A stretch of 41,928 nt of DNA from Acidithiobacillus marinus (GTDB lineage: Bacteria > Pseudomonadota > Gammaproteobacteria > Acidithiobacillales > Acidithiobacillaceae): the NCBI RefSeq assembly GCF_002847505.1, contig NZ_MXAV01000002.1, forward strand, positions 1 to 41,928, written 5' to 3'. A model generated the notes under the pieces. It saw only the letters and a program-made list of their open reading frames with translations, was not told the origin of the DNA and did no database searches. Positions 1-8,947 of the stretch are shown here, piece by piece. Position 1 is the stretch's first letter. Every line of letters starts with the position of its first letter. A program made the translations under genes and the position numbers.

Positions 1-1281
1 GGTAGGGGGTAGAATGCTGTGGAGCGGTCGTGCCCTGAATTGGAGTTAGCTGATGGTCCCTGAAGAGCTGTTTTCTCTCGCGTTAGGATTGGTTCCGCCG
101 TGGTTGGTGGATCATGTGACTTTCACGGTGGAGGAGAAACGCCTGGATCTGCACATCAACTTTCCCAAGGGTAGTCGCTTTGCTTGCTCCGTCTGTGGTG
201 AGGAGTGTCCGGTACATGATACCCGTGACCATACTTGGCGGCACATGGATTTCTTCCAGCATGAAGCCTATCTCCATGCCCGCGTACCTCGTGTGAAGTG
301 CCAGGAGCATGGAGTGCATCAGATATCTGTTCCCTGGGCACGGGAAGGCTCGCATTTCACCCTGCTCTTCGAAGCGCTGATCATGACCCTGGTGCGGGAG
401 ATGCCGGTATTGACCGTAGCCCGCCTAGTCGGCGAGACCGACACGCTCCTGTGGCGGGTGATTGACCACTATGTGCCAGAAGCCCGTACCAGAGTGGATA
501 TGGCCCATGTCCATGCCGTCGGCGTCGATGAAACCAGCAGTCGGCGCGGCCACGACTACATCACGCTCTTCGTGGATCTGGATGCCCGGCGACTCTTGTT
601 CGCTACTCCCGGCAAGGATGCCAAGACCTTTGAGAGATTCTCCGCAGATCTACAGGCCCATGGTGGTAGCGCGGAAGCGATCACCGATGTGAGCATGGAC
701 CTCTCGCCGGCCTTCCAGAAAGGGGCTGCCGAGCACCTGCCCAATGCGGAGATCACTTTCGATCGTTTTCACCTCATGAAGCTCGTCAACGAGGCCGTGG
801 ACGACGTGCGCAAGGGGGAAGTCCTCACTCAGCCAAATCTCAAAAAGACCCGCTGGCTCTGGCTCAAGAACGATTGCAACCTCAAGGTGAAGCAGAAAGA
901 AAAGCTGCAGGCATTACTCAAAGACCAGAACCTCAAGACGGCGCAGGCCTACCAGTTCCGCCTGACCTTTCAGGACATCTTCACGATCAAGAATCGCCAT
1001 CAGGGGGCTACCCTCTTGAAAGCCTGGTTGGAAAACGCCAGAACCAGCGATCTGCCGCCTATCGTCAAGGTCGCCTACACCATCATGAATCACTGGGATG
1101 GCGTGCTCCGATGGTTCGAGAGCCAGATCACCAATGGAATTCTGGAAGGTTTCAACAGCCTCATTCAATCCGCCAAGGCCAAGGCTCGGGGTTACCGCAC
1201 GCACAAGAACTTTATCAACATGGCCTACCTGATCCTGGGCAAGCTGGATCTCAGGCTACCCACTTGAAATGACGAGGAACC
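1..1281 (+). mobile_element. ISL3-family insertion sequence, left end outside the window
   Basis: The element carries a full-length ISL3-type transposase. Its right end lies within about 15 bases after the transposase stop, because pelF coding sequence on the other strand resumes there (the conserved EHGIYTKER segment of PelF is intact from about 1290 upward). I place the end near 1281, where inward reading on the minus strand begins GGTTCCTCGTC. No matching inverted repeat is present in the first 52 bases, so the left end must lie just beyond the window. ISL3 elements are usually about 1.3 kb with an 8-bp duplication; the one from Acidithiobacillus ferrooxidans, ISAfe1, is of this family. 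The exact right boundary is uncertain by a few bases. Confidence 0.8.
53..1267 (+). CDS. ISL3-family transposase
   Basis: This 404-residue protein has the layout of ISL3 DDE transposases. An N-terminal zinc-finger region contains C45, C48, C52 and C83. The catalytic RNase-H-like domain shows D159 (in GVDET), an aspartate at D212 or D216 (ITDVSMDLS) and E365 (NGILEGFNS), the last followed by the basic stretch KAKARGYR that is typical of the family. The start is supported by GGAG eight bases upstream of the ATG. The reading frame is intact, so the element may still be active. Its insertion interrupts pelF, which is read on the opposite strand directly to the right. Confidence 0.95.
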   Translation: MVPEELFSLALGLVPPWLVDHVTFTVEEKRLDLHINFPKGSRFACSVCGEECPVHDTRDHTWRHMDFFQHEAYLHARVPRVKCQEHGVHQISVPWAREGSHFTLLFEALIMTLVREMPVLTVARLVGETDTLLWRVIDHYVPEARTRVDMAHVHAVGVDETSSRRGHDYITLFVDLDARRLLFATPGKDAKTFERFSADLQAHGGSAEAITDVSMDLSPAFQKGAAEHLPNAEITFDRFHLMKLVNEAVDDVRKGEVLTQPNLKKTRWLWLKNDCNLKVKQKEKLQALLKDQNLKTAQAYQFRLTFQDIFTIKNRHQGATLLKAWLENARTSDLPPIVKVAYTIMNHWDGVLRWFESQITNGILEGFNSLIQSAKAKARGYRTHKNFINMAYLILGKLDLRLPT

Positions 1282-1947
1282 AATCCGTCTTTCCTTGGTA
1301 TAAATACCGTGTTCTGAAATAACTAGAGGACAATCTCTATGATTGCTAAGCAAACTTCCCAGATATCCTGCATAACCAGTTGAGGGACAATGGACAATAC
1401 GTGTTGATGGTGCATTATTGAGCGCATTTTGTAGAAACCAAAGCGGTGCGTGCATTCCACGAATAGTCCAGAAGTAGTCCACAAAAGAGGGTTGATCGCT
1501 AATTTCTGAATAACAGGATAAAATGTATTCCCATACTTCCTTGCTTGCATAAAAATCATATTCTGAAATACCAAAATTGGTTGCAAATGCCCTGATCTCT
1601 AAATTGTTATGACCATGTAATGGACAATTTTTTATATTGTTATGTGCAGTTCTGGTTTTTTCTATAAGGTCAATCATGGCCCTTTTATGGGTTTTTCTTG
1701 ATGGTGTTTTCTTATTAACATCGTAAAGAAAGTATTCAGCATAATATTTAACATTTTCGGGCAACGGGTAAGGCTCGCTTGTGTACTCCTCACGCATGCT
1801 CCCAAGAAAAATTATTCCAAATTGATATTCCGAAAATCCTGTTATCAGACGATTTACCCATGAAGACACTCCTCCACGGACATATGGAAACGTGCCTTCA
1901 AGCACAAGAAGGATATCTACCGACTCTGCTGGTGAGGTGCCTAGCAT
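1282..1947 (-). pseudogene. pelF: pelF, N-terminal fragment (Pel polysaccharide glycosyltransferase) truncated by ISL3 element
   Basis: PelF is the cytosolic GT4-family glycosyltransferase that polymerises the Pel exopolysaccharide. The fragment keeps the N-terminal signature LLVLEGTFPYVRGGVSSWV and continues through about 220 residues to ISEHGIYTKER; the frame then runs into the insertion sequence and stops at 1225. PelF is normally around 500 residues, so the nucleotide-sugar-binding C-terminal half is missing here. I use the ATG at 1947, which overlaps the pelE stop (translational coupling), rather than a TTG six codons upstream. The rest of pelF, and pelG, may lie left of the window beyond the insertion sequence. 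The region is notably AT-rich. Confidence 0.85.
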
Positions 1948-2864
1948 GTTTTCTGACCTAACCAATAGGATATGGAGGGCCCATAACGGGATGATAAATA
2001 TATTTCAGGATATTTGCGATATATCTCACGAAGCTTGTCCATATTTTTTTTCTTGAAATATGCGGCCGCTAGATATGGTGCAATTGTAGAGCCAGCGATG
2101 TTTGATTTTTCGGCATCTTGGAGATGAGTGATCGCTTCATCTACTTCTCCAAGCTGTAGCGCATCAAGTCCTTGGAGCATTTTCATCGATGGTGATTGAT
2201 GATAAATTCTTGTGGTGTCCACCGACCTCTTTGTGCTTGATGGGGATGCAGCAGTAGTTATTTCCTGAACGGCAGAGTGCCTTATATTCCAGTATATCCA
2301 TTGTTTGTAGTCTTGCATGCGGATTAATGTTTTAGAGTTGCGTGTGAGTTTTATTTGTTTATTGAGGTTGATCAATAGTTCGGTATTTTCTTGTTCCCGT
2401 CTATCCAACGCGGCGTAAGCTAATAGTCGAACCTCTTCTGCATCATCGGATAATGCACCTCGCAGTAATTGAGATTGGCTATAAAATTGGGAATCAGCTA
2501 TTTGCGAGATGGCTTCTAGTCGTTGGCGGGGGTCACGGGAATGACGGAGCCTTGCAGATACACTTCCGGGGGCTATAGTTGATAGTGTTAGTCGTGCATC
2601 ACGCATTACAGCGGGCAGTTGTATTTTTTCAACAATCGGCGCATGCGCTTGTCTTAGAATGCTGCGCAGAAAAAATGCATAGACAAATACTATCACTGGG
2701 CCGAAGAGTGGAATGGTTGTTGCTATAATCACGATTAAAGAGAAAGAAAATAGTTTTTGCTGAGCTGCTTCGGATTTTGGGATAACGAGAAAGCTGAAGA
2801 GAACAAGGAGGAGCCAATATCCAGCGTATATAAACAGATCAATTTTGCTGAGTAATATACTCAT
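1941..2864 (-). CDS. pelE: PelE, inner-membrane TPR protein of Pel secretion
   Basis: This 307-residue protein has two N-terminal membrane segments (about residues 10-28 and 39-66) followed by a soluble alpha-helical part with tetratricopeptide-like helices, including an alanine- and leucine-rich stretch near residues 245-290. This is the layout of PelE, which works with PelD and PelG in the inner-membrane synthase complex. It has no enzymatic motif. Its ATG overlaps the pelD stop by four bases and its stop overlaps the pelF start, so the three genes are translationally coupled. Identification rests mainly on position between pelD and pelF and on topology, because PelE sequences are poorly conserved. 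Confidence 0.85.
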   Translation of the reverse strand: MSILLSKIDLFIYAGYWLLLVLFSFLVIPKSEAAQQKLFSFSLIVIIATTIPLFGPVIVFVYAFFLRSILRQAHAPIVEKIQLPAVMRDARLTLSTIAPGSVSARLRHSRDPRQRLEAISQIADSQFYSQSQLLRGALSDDAEEVRLLAYAALDRREQENTELLINLNKQIKLTRNSKTLIRMQDYKQWIYWNIRHSAVQEITTAASPSSTKRSVDTTRIYHQSPSMKMLQGLDALQLGEVDEAITHLQDAEKSNIAGSTIAPYLAAAYFKKKNMDKLREIYRKYPEIYLSSRYGPSISYWLGQKTC

Positions 2865-4156
2865 GATGCTATGCCTTCTTCAAGTATCTGTCTGATCTGG
2901 CTTTCACAAGATCTATTGTTGACAGCCACAACTTTGTGGCTTGTATAACATTGATCCCATTGCTTACGATAATGAATATTGCTTTCGGCACGCATGCGTT
3001 GAAAGTGTCCTTCGGCAGCCATGTTTCCTGCAAAAGGTAATAAAGCGATTAAGTTAACTTTTTCATGGTTGTCATGGATCCAAAGAATATCCAATCCTCG
3101 CCGTAATCTCCCCAAATACTCCAGAACCTGATCTGAGGCTGGGCCCTTATGAAATTCATAAAGAACGAACATGCCTACCTGGGGGATGCGTTGTGCGAGT
3201 TTCTGTAATTGCATTAAGTCTATGGCAAACTCGGCAGGACAATCAGGCCAGATGTCTAGCAACGTGGCAGCTTTAATCTGAGAATCAGCATAATTACATA
3301 AATATTGGAAAATGACTTCAATGGTTTGTAAGCTTTCTTTATTAATGGCAAAAAATGACATGTCTTCGACTGTTAAGATGAAATGCATTCCGGGAGAGCT
3401 AGTATGAACATGCGCACTGATATAAGTATCGATCGCGGTTATTTCCAGGTTTGCCAGAGTTTGACTGTGTGCGCTTTCCATCGCTTCTCGCAGGACTGGA
3501 TCATGGATTTCCCAAGGATGTACATCCCCAAAATTGGCAATGAGTGAAGGATTCGCCGCCCCTTTTTTAGTTTCGAAAATACTAGCAACTTGCACACCAA
3601 CGAGTTGGTTCAAAAAATAAAGAATGCTTTCGCCAAGATCCTTATCTAAGACTCCCTTTTTTTCAGCAAGTTGTTTTTTCAGCTCGAGCATGGCACTGCG
3701 TATGGACATAGGGTGGTAAAGCAAACTTTGCTCTAAGCGATCCTGTGAGATTCTAGTAACATACAGATCATCTGATAACTGCCGGAAGCGCGTGGTGGTA
3801 ATTTCTTCCTGTAATGATCTGCCTGCTTCTTTCCGTGTCCAGTAACCCGCATATTCTGAGGCAATCAAAATTACCAGTACTGTTCCGGCGAATACCTCAA
3901 GACCGCGAATTTCTGGATAGGGGTGCCATAAGAAGGTGCTTGCAAGAATTATGACGGACAGCAATGCTGGTAGTAACTCATAGCGAAGTGCAATCAGCAA
4001 TGGAATAATCAAAAGCCAAGGGAATGGTTGTTTGAGCAATAGGGGATCTGTGGGGCTGAGCTCCCAGGCCAGCAGTAACCCAAGGACCGGAAACAGGAAA
4101 GCCTCTATCCATCCTGCTCCCCAGCGAGGGAGTGCGGTAATTAAGGTTATACGCAT
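2861..4156 (-). CDS. pelD: PelD, c-di-GMP receptor of the Pel synthase
   Basis: PelD is the inner-membrane protein that binds cyclic di-GMP and switches on Pel synthesis. The 431-residue protein has four N-terminal hydrophobic segments between residues 17 and 101, a helical linker to about 170, a GAF-like domain (about 175-310) and a C-terminal degenerate GGDEF domain. No GGDEF active-site motif is visible, but RGLD at residues 353-356 fits the RxxD inhibitory-site motif through which PelD binds the dinucleotide. The gene lies 13 bases after pelC and overlaps pelE. The operon is therefore expected to respond to c-di-GMP, although polymer synthesis would also need an intact pelF. Confidence 0.93.
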   Translation of the reverse strand: MRITLITALPRWGAGWIEAFLFPVLGLLLAWELSPTDPLLLKQPFPWLLIIPLLIALRYELLPALLSVIILASTFLWHPYPEIRGLEVFAGTVLVILIASEYAGYWTRKEAGRSLQEEITTTRFRQLSDDLYVTRISQDRLEQSLLYHPMSIRSAMLELKKQLAEKKGVLDKDLGESILYFLNQLVGVQVASIFETKKGAANPSLIANFGDVHPWEIHDPVLREAMESAHSQTLANLEITAIDTYISAHVHTSSPGMHFILTVEDMSFFAINKESLQTIEVIFQYLCNYADSQIKAATLLDIWPDCPAEFAIDLMQLQKLAQRIPQVGMFVLYEFHKGPASDQVLEYLGRLRRGLDILWIHDNHEKVNLIALLPFAGNMAAEGHFQRMRAESNIHYRKQWDQCYTSHKVVAVNNRSCESQIRQILEEGIAS

Positions 4157-4169
4157 GCTGCTGAATTCT

Positions 4170-4700
4170 TTAGTGTAGAGCGCGCTGGAGCAGGCGCTGA
4201 ATCAAGCCTTGGGCGAGTCCTCCAGTTCCGCCACGACCCAGACTACCACCATGGGCGCTCCCAACCCCGGTCCAGATGACTTTTTGTTCTGGCACATTGA
4301 CGATCCAAAGTGTCATCGTCACTACAGGCTCCGCATTTATTCCTGCACGATAATTCCATTCGTCCACACTACCGCCCAAGGCATAGTGGATGCCGTCATT
4401 ATGGGCACGACTCAGCGCTGCGGTATATTCTTTTTTCCAGTCACCCCCTAATAATGACTGGATACGGCTCCGTATAGGCAGAGTCCCTATCACCTTTTGA
4501 TTATCACTTTGTAGAATGCCGGCCGCCAGCGCTGCAGCGCGTTCATTGGCCAGTGGGGTTTCGGTATTGTTGGCAAAGGGCAGTATGGTCCAGGTTGCAT
4601 TCTTGCTCAAGGCAACAGGCTTAGCAGATTGTACGGTCATTCCAGCGCAGCCGCTGAGCATCAATATCAGGACGGGAATCCACAATCCTCTGGTTTTCAT
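4170..4700 (-). CDS. pelC: PelC, outer-membrane lipoprotein of Pel export
   Basis: The protein has 176 residues, close to the usual PelC length. It starts with a lipoprotein signal peptide ending in the lipobox LSGC, which makes Cys18 the lipidated residue. The mature part resembles the alpha/beta fold of PelC, with a conserved stretch (TWTILPFANNTETPLA) after the lipid anchor. PelC forms a ring on the periplasmic face of the outer membrane under the PelB barrel and guides the cationic polymer outward. It follows the barrel-encoding pelB gene by 23 bases and precedes pelD by 13. Confidence 0.92.
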   Translation of the reverse strand: MKTRGLWIPVLILMLSGCAGMTVQSAKPVALSKNATWTILPFANNTETPLANERAAALAAGILQSDNQKVIGTLPIRSRIQSLLGGDWKKEYTAALSRAHNDGIHYALGGSVDEWNYRAGINAEPVVTMTLWIVNVPEQKVIWTGVGSAHGGSLGRGGTGGLAQGLIQRLLQRALH

Positions 4701-4723
4701 GATTTCTCCCTTTACGAGTCGTA

Positions 4724-6409
4724 TTAAAAATAAAATCGATAATTCAATGAGAAGATTTGTTGATTTAATGCCAGACCATTCCCGCCTTGTCCCTGAGAAT
4801 AGTCCAGACTGAGACGATCGGGCCCCAGTATTGCTGTGCTGATTCCTGCATTGAATTGATATTGAAATCCAAATCGGGAATTATCATATACGCTGAGCTG
4901 TAGGTCGGGAGTCCAGTCAGGGCGCAGTTCCTGATCCAGGGCGCCCCACTGGAGCCGCAGGCCATAATCGCCGTAACTTCCTGGTAGCACACTTTGCATG
5001 TTGCGATCATTCGCAGAGAGTACCTCTGCGACTACGCCCTCTGGTTCGGCACGGCGTTGGAGCGCGTGGTAGTCTGCAAAGGGACCGATATGAAATTCCC
5101 AAGGACCGAGATGGGTCCGCCAGAAAGCACCCAGCTCTCCATATTTATCCGTGCCCTGCTGGATGCCGTCTTGCCCCAGATATTGTGTCCAGCCTAATGC
5201 TGCATTAGCTGTCCAGGCATCAACTGTTTGCGTTAACTGCACTTGTGCTCGATTGGCCATGCCTGCAACAGCTAAAGCCGGGCTCTGAAAAGTCTGGGAA
5301 TGATAACTGAGAAGTGTTGAAAGATTGGTTCCGTTCGTCAACTGCCAGTTCAGCACAAGCTTGCTGGTCCAGTTATTTCGTAGACCTCGGTATTCTCCGG
5401 CAGTGATATCCCCCTGCCAATGCAGGGTGCGCCAAAAAAATCCCATACTCGTACGATGTTGCATTCGAGGTGGCCGAACCAGTTGTGCATTTGGGCTGGC
5501 GTATTGCCACAAATTTTTACTTTTAAGCAAAATGCCCCAAAAAGGAGAGATGTGGATATGTGCGCTCAGCTCTGGCCCATACAACTGCAGCCCGTTGAAA
5601 CTCTGCCAACTTCCCTGCACATGCACAAAACTGGACGTACGGGACAGACTCTCGACATACATGAGGCGGAGTTCGCGATCAAACGGGTTTACCTGCAATG
5701 CCTTGACGGCTAAGGCTTGCGCCTGAAGAGGGCGTCCCAGGTCTTCTTCGGCCTGAAATATCTCCTTGGGCGGCACGTCGGCAGGATGGGCCACGAGTGT
5801 CTGAATGGTATCCATGTCCCGTTTGTGTAAGGCCAGACTCAAAAGGGCCCAAGGTGGTGTTCTCGACGGATTGTTTTTGATAAGAAGCTCTGCCAATCCC
5901 CAATATTTTCGGGAAAGGCTCCAGGATATGGCGGGTAAATAGTTCCCACGCTCTGCAGCAGCCATAAGAATGGCTTGCGTTTGATTGCCCTCCTGGGGTG
6001 ATGCGGACAGAGACTCAGCGAGTGTCTGCAATGCATCTTCCTGGCTTTGAGCCCCGAGCGGAGAAACTGATGATATGGCATTGGGTAGTTTGGCTGAGGC
6101 GGGCAGACTAGGTGCTGCCAGAGATGCACCTTCCATTCCTACAGGAATAGCCTCGTGTTCCAGTGCCTCTCTTTCAGCACGGTGTTTTTGATTGATCTCT
6201 TGATCGCGCAAAATAACCCGCAAATCAGGTTTGATGTTATTTTGCTCAGGATGGCTGTGCCGCTTTGATAAGGTGCTGGAGTCGGGCTTCGGCACGCTGT
6301 TTTGGGTATCCGCCAGCGCTTCCACGCTGGATGCCAAAGCGCAGGTGGCCAACAGCCACTTGCTGAAAATGCCAATTTTGGAATAAAGAGACATGGGAGC
6401 ATTATTCAT
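4724..6409 (-). CDS. pelB: PelB, third part: exported TPR plus outer-membrane beta-barrel protein
   Basis: I use the ATG at 6409, which has AAGGAG eight bases upstream, instead of an upstream in-frame start. This gives 561 residues. A clear signal peptide (KWLLATCALASSVEALA, cleavage after about residue 33) is followed by a low-complexity linker, helical TPR-like repeats (about 130-255) and a C-terminal half of alternating amphipathic strands that ends in NYRFYF with a terminal Phe, as outer-membrane barrels do. This matches the C-terminal porin of PelB, through which Pel leaves the cell. In Pseudomonas PelB is one chain of nearly 1,200 residues; here the barrel is a separately exported protein. 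The start overlaps the upstream pelB part by eight bases. Confidence 0.88.
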   Translation of the reverse strand: MNNAPMSLYSKIGIFSKWLLATCALASSVEALADTQNSVPKPDSSTLSKRHSHPEQNNIKPDLRVILRDQEINQKHRAEREALEHEAIPVGMEGASLAAPSLPASAKLPNAISSVSPLGAQSQEDALQTLAESLSASPQEGNQTQAILMAAAERGNYLPAISWSLSRKYWGLAELLIKNNPSRTPPWALLSLALHKRDMDTIQTLVAHPADVPPKEIFQAEEDLGRPLQAQALAVKALQVNPFDRELRLMYVESLSRTSSFVHVQGSWQSFNGLQLYGPELSAHIHISPFWGILLKSKNLWQYASPNAQLVRPPRMQHRTSMGFFWRTLHWQGDITAGEYRGLRNNWTSKLVLNWQLTNGTNLSTLLSYHSQTFQSPALAVAGMANRAQVQLTQTVDAWTANAALGWTQYLGQDGIQQGTDKYGELGAFWRTHLGPWEFHIGPFADYHALQRRAEPEGVVAEVLSANDRNMQSVLPGSYGDYGLRLQWGALDQELRPDWTPDLQLSVYDNSRFGFQYQFNAGISTAILGPDRLSLDYSQGQGGNGLALNQQIFSLNYRFYF

Positions 6410-8066
6410 GAGTGGTCTCCTTCTTTTGCGGAAGGACGTGATGAAGTTGGGCCAGGCTACCTGCCATAGCTTCTTGGCGCATTGACCAGGCAATACCGGA
6501 TTGGCCGGTAGATTCCCAAAGAGAAGCTTTATTGAGTAGTTGACGGTTATTCAGTTTTGACGGTTGCGAAGTTCGTTGAGCAAGAAATAATGCGCTTCTG
6601 TAGTGTCCCAAACGTTCCAGTGCATTCATAACAACGTCATGAAGCTCAGTTGATGGATGCAGGACGTCACCTACCAGCAAAGCTTGCAAAGCAGGCACAT
6701 TACCGGAATCAACCAACATCCAGAGGAGATTGTTTTTGGCAATATTATCTTCTGGATTCATATGCAAAGCTTCTGCATATGCGCTCTCGGCTAGGTCATA
6801 GTTTTTCAGGGCATTGGCCCATTGACCCATGGCTAACCAATAGGTGGCATAGGAGAGGAGTCCCTGAGGATCATGCTTCGGAACAGATCGCAATAATTGT
6901 CCCAAAGTCTTCCAGTGTTGGGCCTGTCCTGCGTATGTCAGGCTCTCAAAATAAAAATAGGGGAGCTGAAATTTTTTCCAGCCCCGTTGGGCAACGGCAA
7001 GAGCGGCTTCCGGATTCTCTGCGCCAACCAGCATGATCAAACGTTGCAGGTCATATTGGCTGGCAGCATCAAGCAGATAGAGTTTTTTTTCGGCATCCAG
7101 AGCCGCTTGATGATCATGGAGTTCCCAGGCCAGTACGGCAAGTAAATGCCAGAATGGCACATCATTTAAGGTTGCTTGATTCCGTGTCCGGTTCATAGCG
7201 GCAAAAGCTTCTGCGTATTTACCTTGCATGGATAGCAGGCGAGCTTCCTGAATGGCAATATCCGGGGTGGCCTTAAAGTGTTTTTGAACACTTTGCAGTG
7301 CTGCCAGGCTTTGCGCGATTTCACCCCGCTGATAACTGAGATAAGCTTTTTGCTCTAATAAAAAGCGATTCGGTCCGGTGTGTTGCAGCGACAGATTGAT
7401 GTCAGAAATAGCCTTGTCTGGCTCGCTCAGTTGTCCATAAGCATAAATCAGGGTTTTCCAGTCGGCATTACTCAGCCGACCGGCTCTTGCCAGAGGCGAA
7501 AGTAGCTGGATAACAATATCCGGCCGGGATAGTGCAGCGGCTAATTTGACTGCGGCCGCGAGGGCCCCCGGTTCCTTGTGGCGTGCTAACCAACGCCACT
7601 GCTGTAAAACGGTTTCGCGTTGCCCAAGCCAGGTACCCACCTGAATGAGCTTTTGGCGCCAGGAAATACTTTCTGGCTTTTGCAGCACAGCGGTGTAGGC
7701 CAGACGATAAGCTTCGTCCAACTGCCCAGATTGCAGGAACGCGCTATAGGCTAAATCGTAAAGTTCAGGAGAATAGCTGCCAGGAAAAGGCTGAACGACC
7801 ATGGGAGGTTTATACCAGGATGGTGAAATGCCACCCTGATCCAGATATCCCATACCCTTTCCCGATTTGATGCTTTGCGCAAGGCTGGCCGCAAAAGCAT
7901 CAACATTTGCCTTTTGCTGAGCATATTCTGTTCGCCATTTTGCGTCATCAGCGGCCAGGCTGCCGGGAGCTTTCCACCACGGTGTTACTGTGGCCGCATC
8001 ATGGGCGAAAGCGGCGGATCCTGTGGCGATGAGAAAAATCCCGAGCAGTAAGGGGAAGTGTTTCAT
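6402..8066 (-). CDS. pelB: PelB, second part: exported periplasmic TPR protein
   Basis: This 554-residue protein begins with its own signal peptide (MKHFPLLLGIFLIATGSAAFA, cleavage near residue 21) and then consists almost wholly of helical tetratricopeptide-like repeats, rich in Ala-Leu pairs with motifs such as YAEAFAAMNR and YAEALHMNPEDNIAKNNL. It has no barrel and no internal membrane segment. It corresponds to the middle TPR scaffold of PelB, which binds the deacetylase PelA in the periplasm. The ATG overlaps the stop of the first pelB part as ATGA, and the stop overlaps the start of the third part, so the three are translationally coupled. No Shine-Dalgarno sequence stands out at this start. 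Confidence 0.85.
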   Translation of the reverse strand: MKHFPLLLGIFLIATGSAAFAHDAATVTPWWKAPGSLAADDAKWRTEYAQQKANVDAFAASLAQSIKSGKGMGYLDQGGISPSWYKPPMVVQPFPGSYSPELYDLAYSAFLQSGQLDEAYRLAYTAVLQKPESISWRQKLIQVGTWLGQRETVLQQWRWLARHKEPGALAAAVKLAAALSRPDIVIQLLSPLARAGRLSNADWKTLIYAYGQLSEPDKAISDINLSLQHTGPNRFLLEQKAYLSYQRGEIAQSLAALQSVQKHFKATPDIAIQEARLLSMQGKYAEAFAAMNRTRNQATLNDVPFWHLLAVLAWELHDHQAALDAEKKLYLLDAASQYDLQRLIMLVGAENPEAALAVAQRGWKKFQLPYFYFESLTYAGQAQHWKTLGQLLRSVPKHDPQGLLSYATYWLAMGQWANALKNYDLAESAYAEALHMNPEDNIAKNNLLWMLVDSGNVPALQALLVGDVLHPSTELHDVVMNALERLGHYRSALFLAQRTSQPSKLNNRQLLNKASLWESTGQSGIAWSMRQEAMAGSLAQLHHVLPQKKETTHE

Positions 8067-8947
8067 GGCTGATGAGCCTGTACTGGTTTTTCAAGTTCTG
8101 CTTTTAACCATCGGGCGGCCTGCTTGGGTTGTCCGGTGGATATGGCCAGACGAGCCATGATCAGAACAATCTCACGTTCCTTGGCGATGCCGGGGAGCCG
8201 GGATAAGGTTTTTTCTCCTTGGAACAGTGCGAGCTTGGCGCCCCCTCCTCCTTGAATCAGAGTAAGACCACGGATGAAATAGTCTTTCTGCAGTGGCGCT
8301 TGATCACAGTGCAGCGCCATTTGCAGCAGGAGTTGTCCAGCTTTGACGCTTTTGCCATTAGCTGTCCACGCTGCAGCTGCCGCGTGCATGGCATGAACGG
8401 CTACAGCAGGGTTTTTCCGGGCTACCGCCAACCAGGCTTCTGCACTTTGATCATAGGCTCCAATTCGCAGGGCATCGTTAGCAAATTGTGTATATTCTTT
8501 GGCAGACCAGCCGCCTTCCTTGAGTAATTGCTCCAAATAAAGGATGAGTGCTGCCTGCGCTCTTTTTCTAGCGAGAGAAGCGGGTGGCAGCGCCATGGCA
8601 TGCGTCCAGTCTATTTTCCATTGCATGTGTTGCGCCTGCCGATATACCGGATCTTGAGGGTTACCAAGAATCGGTTGCAGTTGTTTTCTTGCCGCCATGT
8701 ACTGGCCGCTGTGCAGCAAAAGCTCAGCGCTCTGGATACGGGCTATACCGTTTGCTGTTGAGCTTTGAAAATTCAGGCGCCCACGCCATCCATAACCCCA
8801 GGCAATAGCTACAATCACTATCAGTATGGTGAATACGAAAATCCAAATGCTAGCAGATCGCAGTACAGGTTGCGCCGGCGGCTGAGATTTATGGTGTGCA
8901 GGTGACATGCAAAGTGACATGCTGGGCTGAACTTTGAAGTTGTTCAC
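8063..8947 (-). CDS. pelB: PelB, first part: membrane-anchored TPR protein
   Basis: The protein has up to 294 residues. A short N-terminal tail is followed by one transmembrane helix (about residues 33-50, SIWIFVFTILIVIVAIAW) and a helical TPR-like domain with repeated Ala-rich pairs. This is the arrangement of the N-terminus of PelB, which anchors the scaffold in the inner membrane. The start at 8947 is GTG and overlaps pelA by 59 bases; ATGs at 8920 and 8908 are alternatives, none with a strong ribosome-binding site. The helix is intact whichever start is used. The stop overlaps the next pelB part. Confidence 0.8.
   Translation of the reverse strand: MNNFKVQPSMSLCMSPAHHKSQPPAQPVLRSASIWIFVFTILIVIVAIAWGYGWRGRLNFQSSTANGIARIQSAELLLHSGQYMAARKQLQPILGNPQDPVYRQAQHMQWKIDWTHAMALPPASLARKRAQAALILYLEQLLKEGGWSAKEYTQFANDALRIGAYDQSAEAWLAVARKNPAVAVHAMHAAAAAWTANGKSVKAGQLLLQMALHCDQAPLQKDYFIRGLTLIQGGGGAKLALFQGEKTLSRLPGIAKEREIVLIMARLAISTGQPKQAARWLKAELEKPVQAHQP

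Noticed and set aside
1-52. Left inverted repeat of the ISL3 element
   Set aside because: No stretch in these bases matches the inward sequence of the right end, so the left end must lie outside the window.
4724-8947. The three pelB frames as a single pelB broken by frameshifts
   Set aside because: Each downstream part begins with a proper signal peptide at an overlapping start codon, and the third has AAGGAG. Random frame breaks would not create these.
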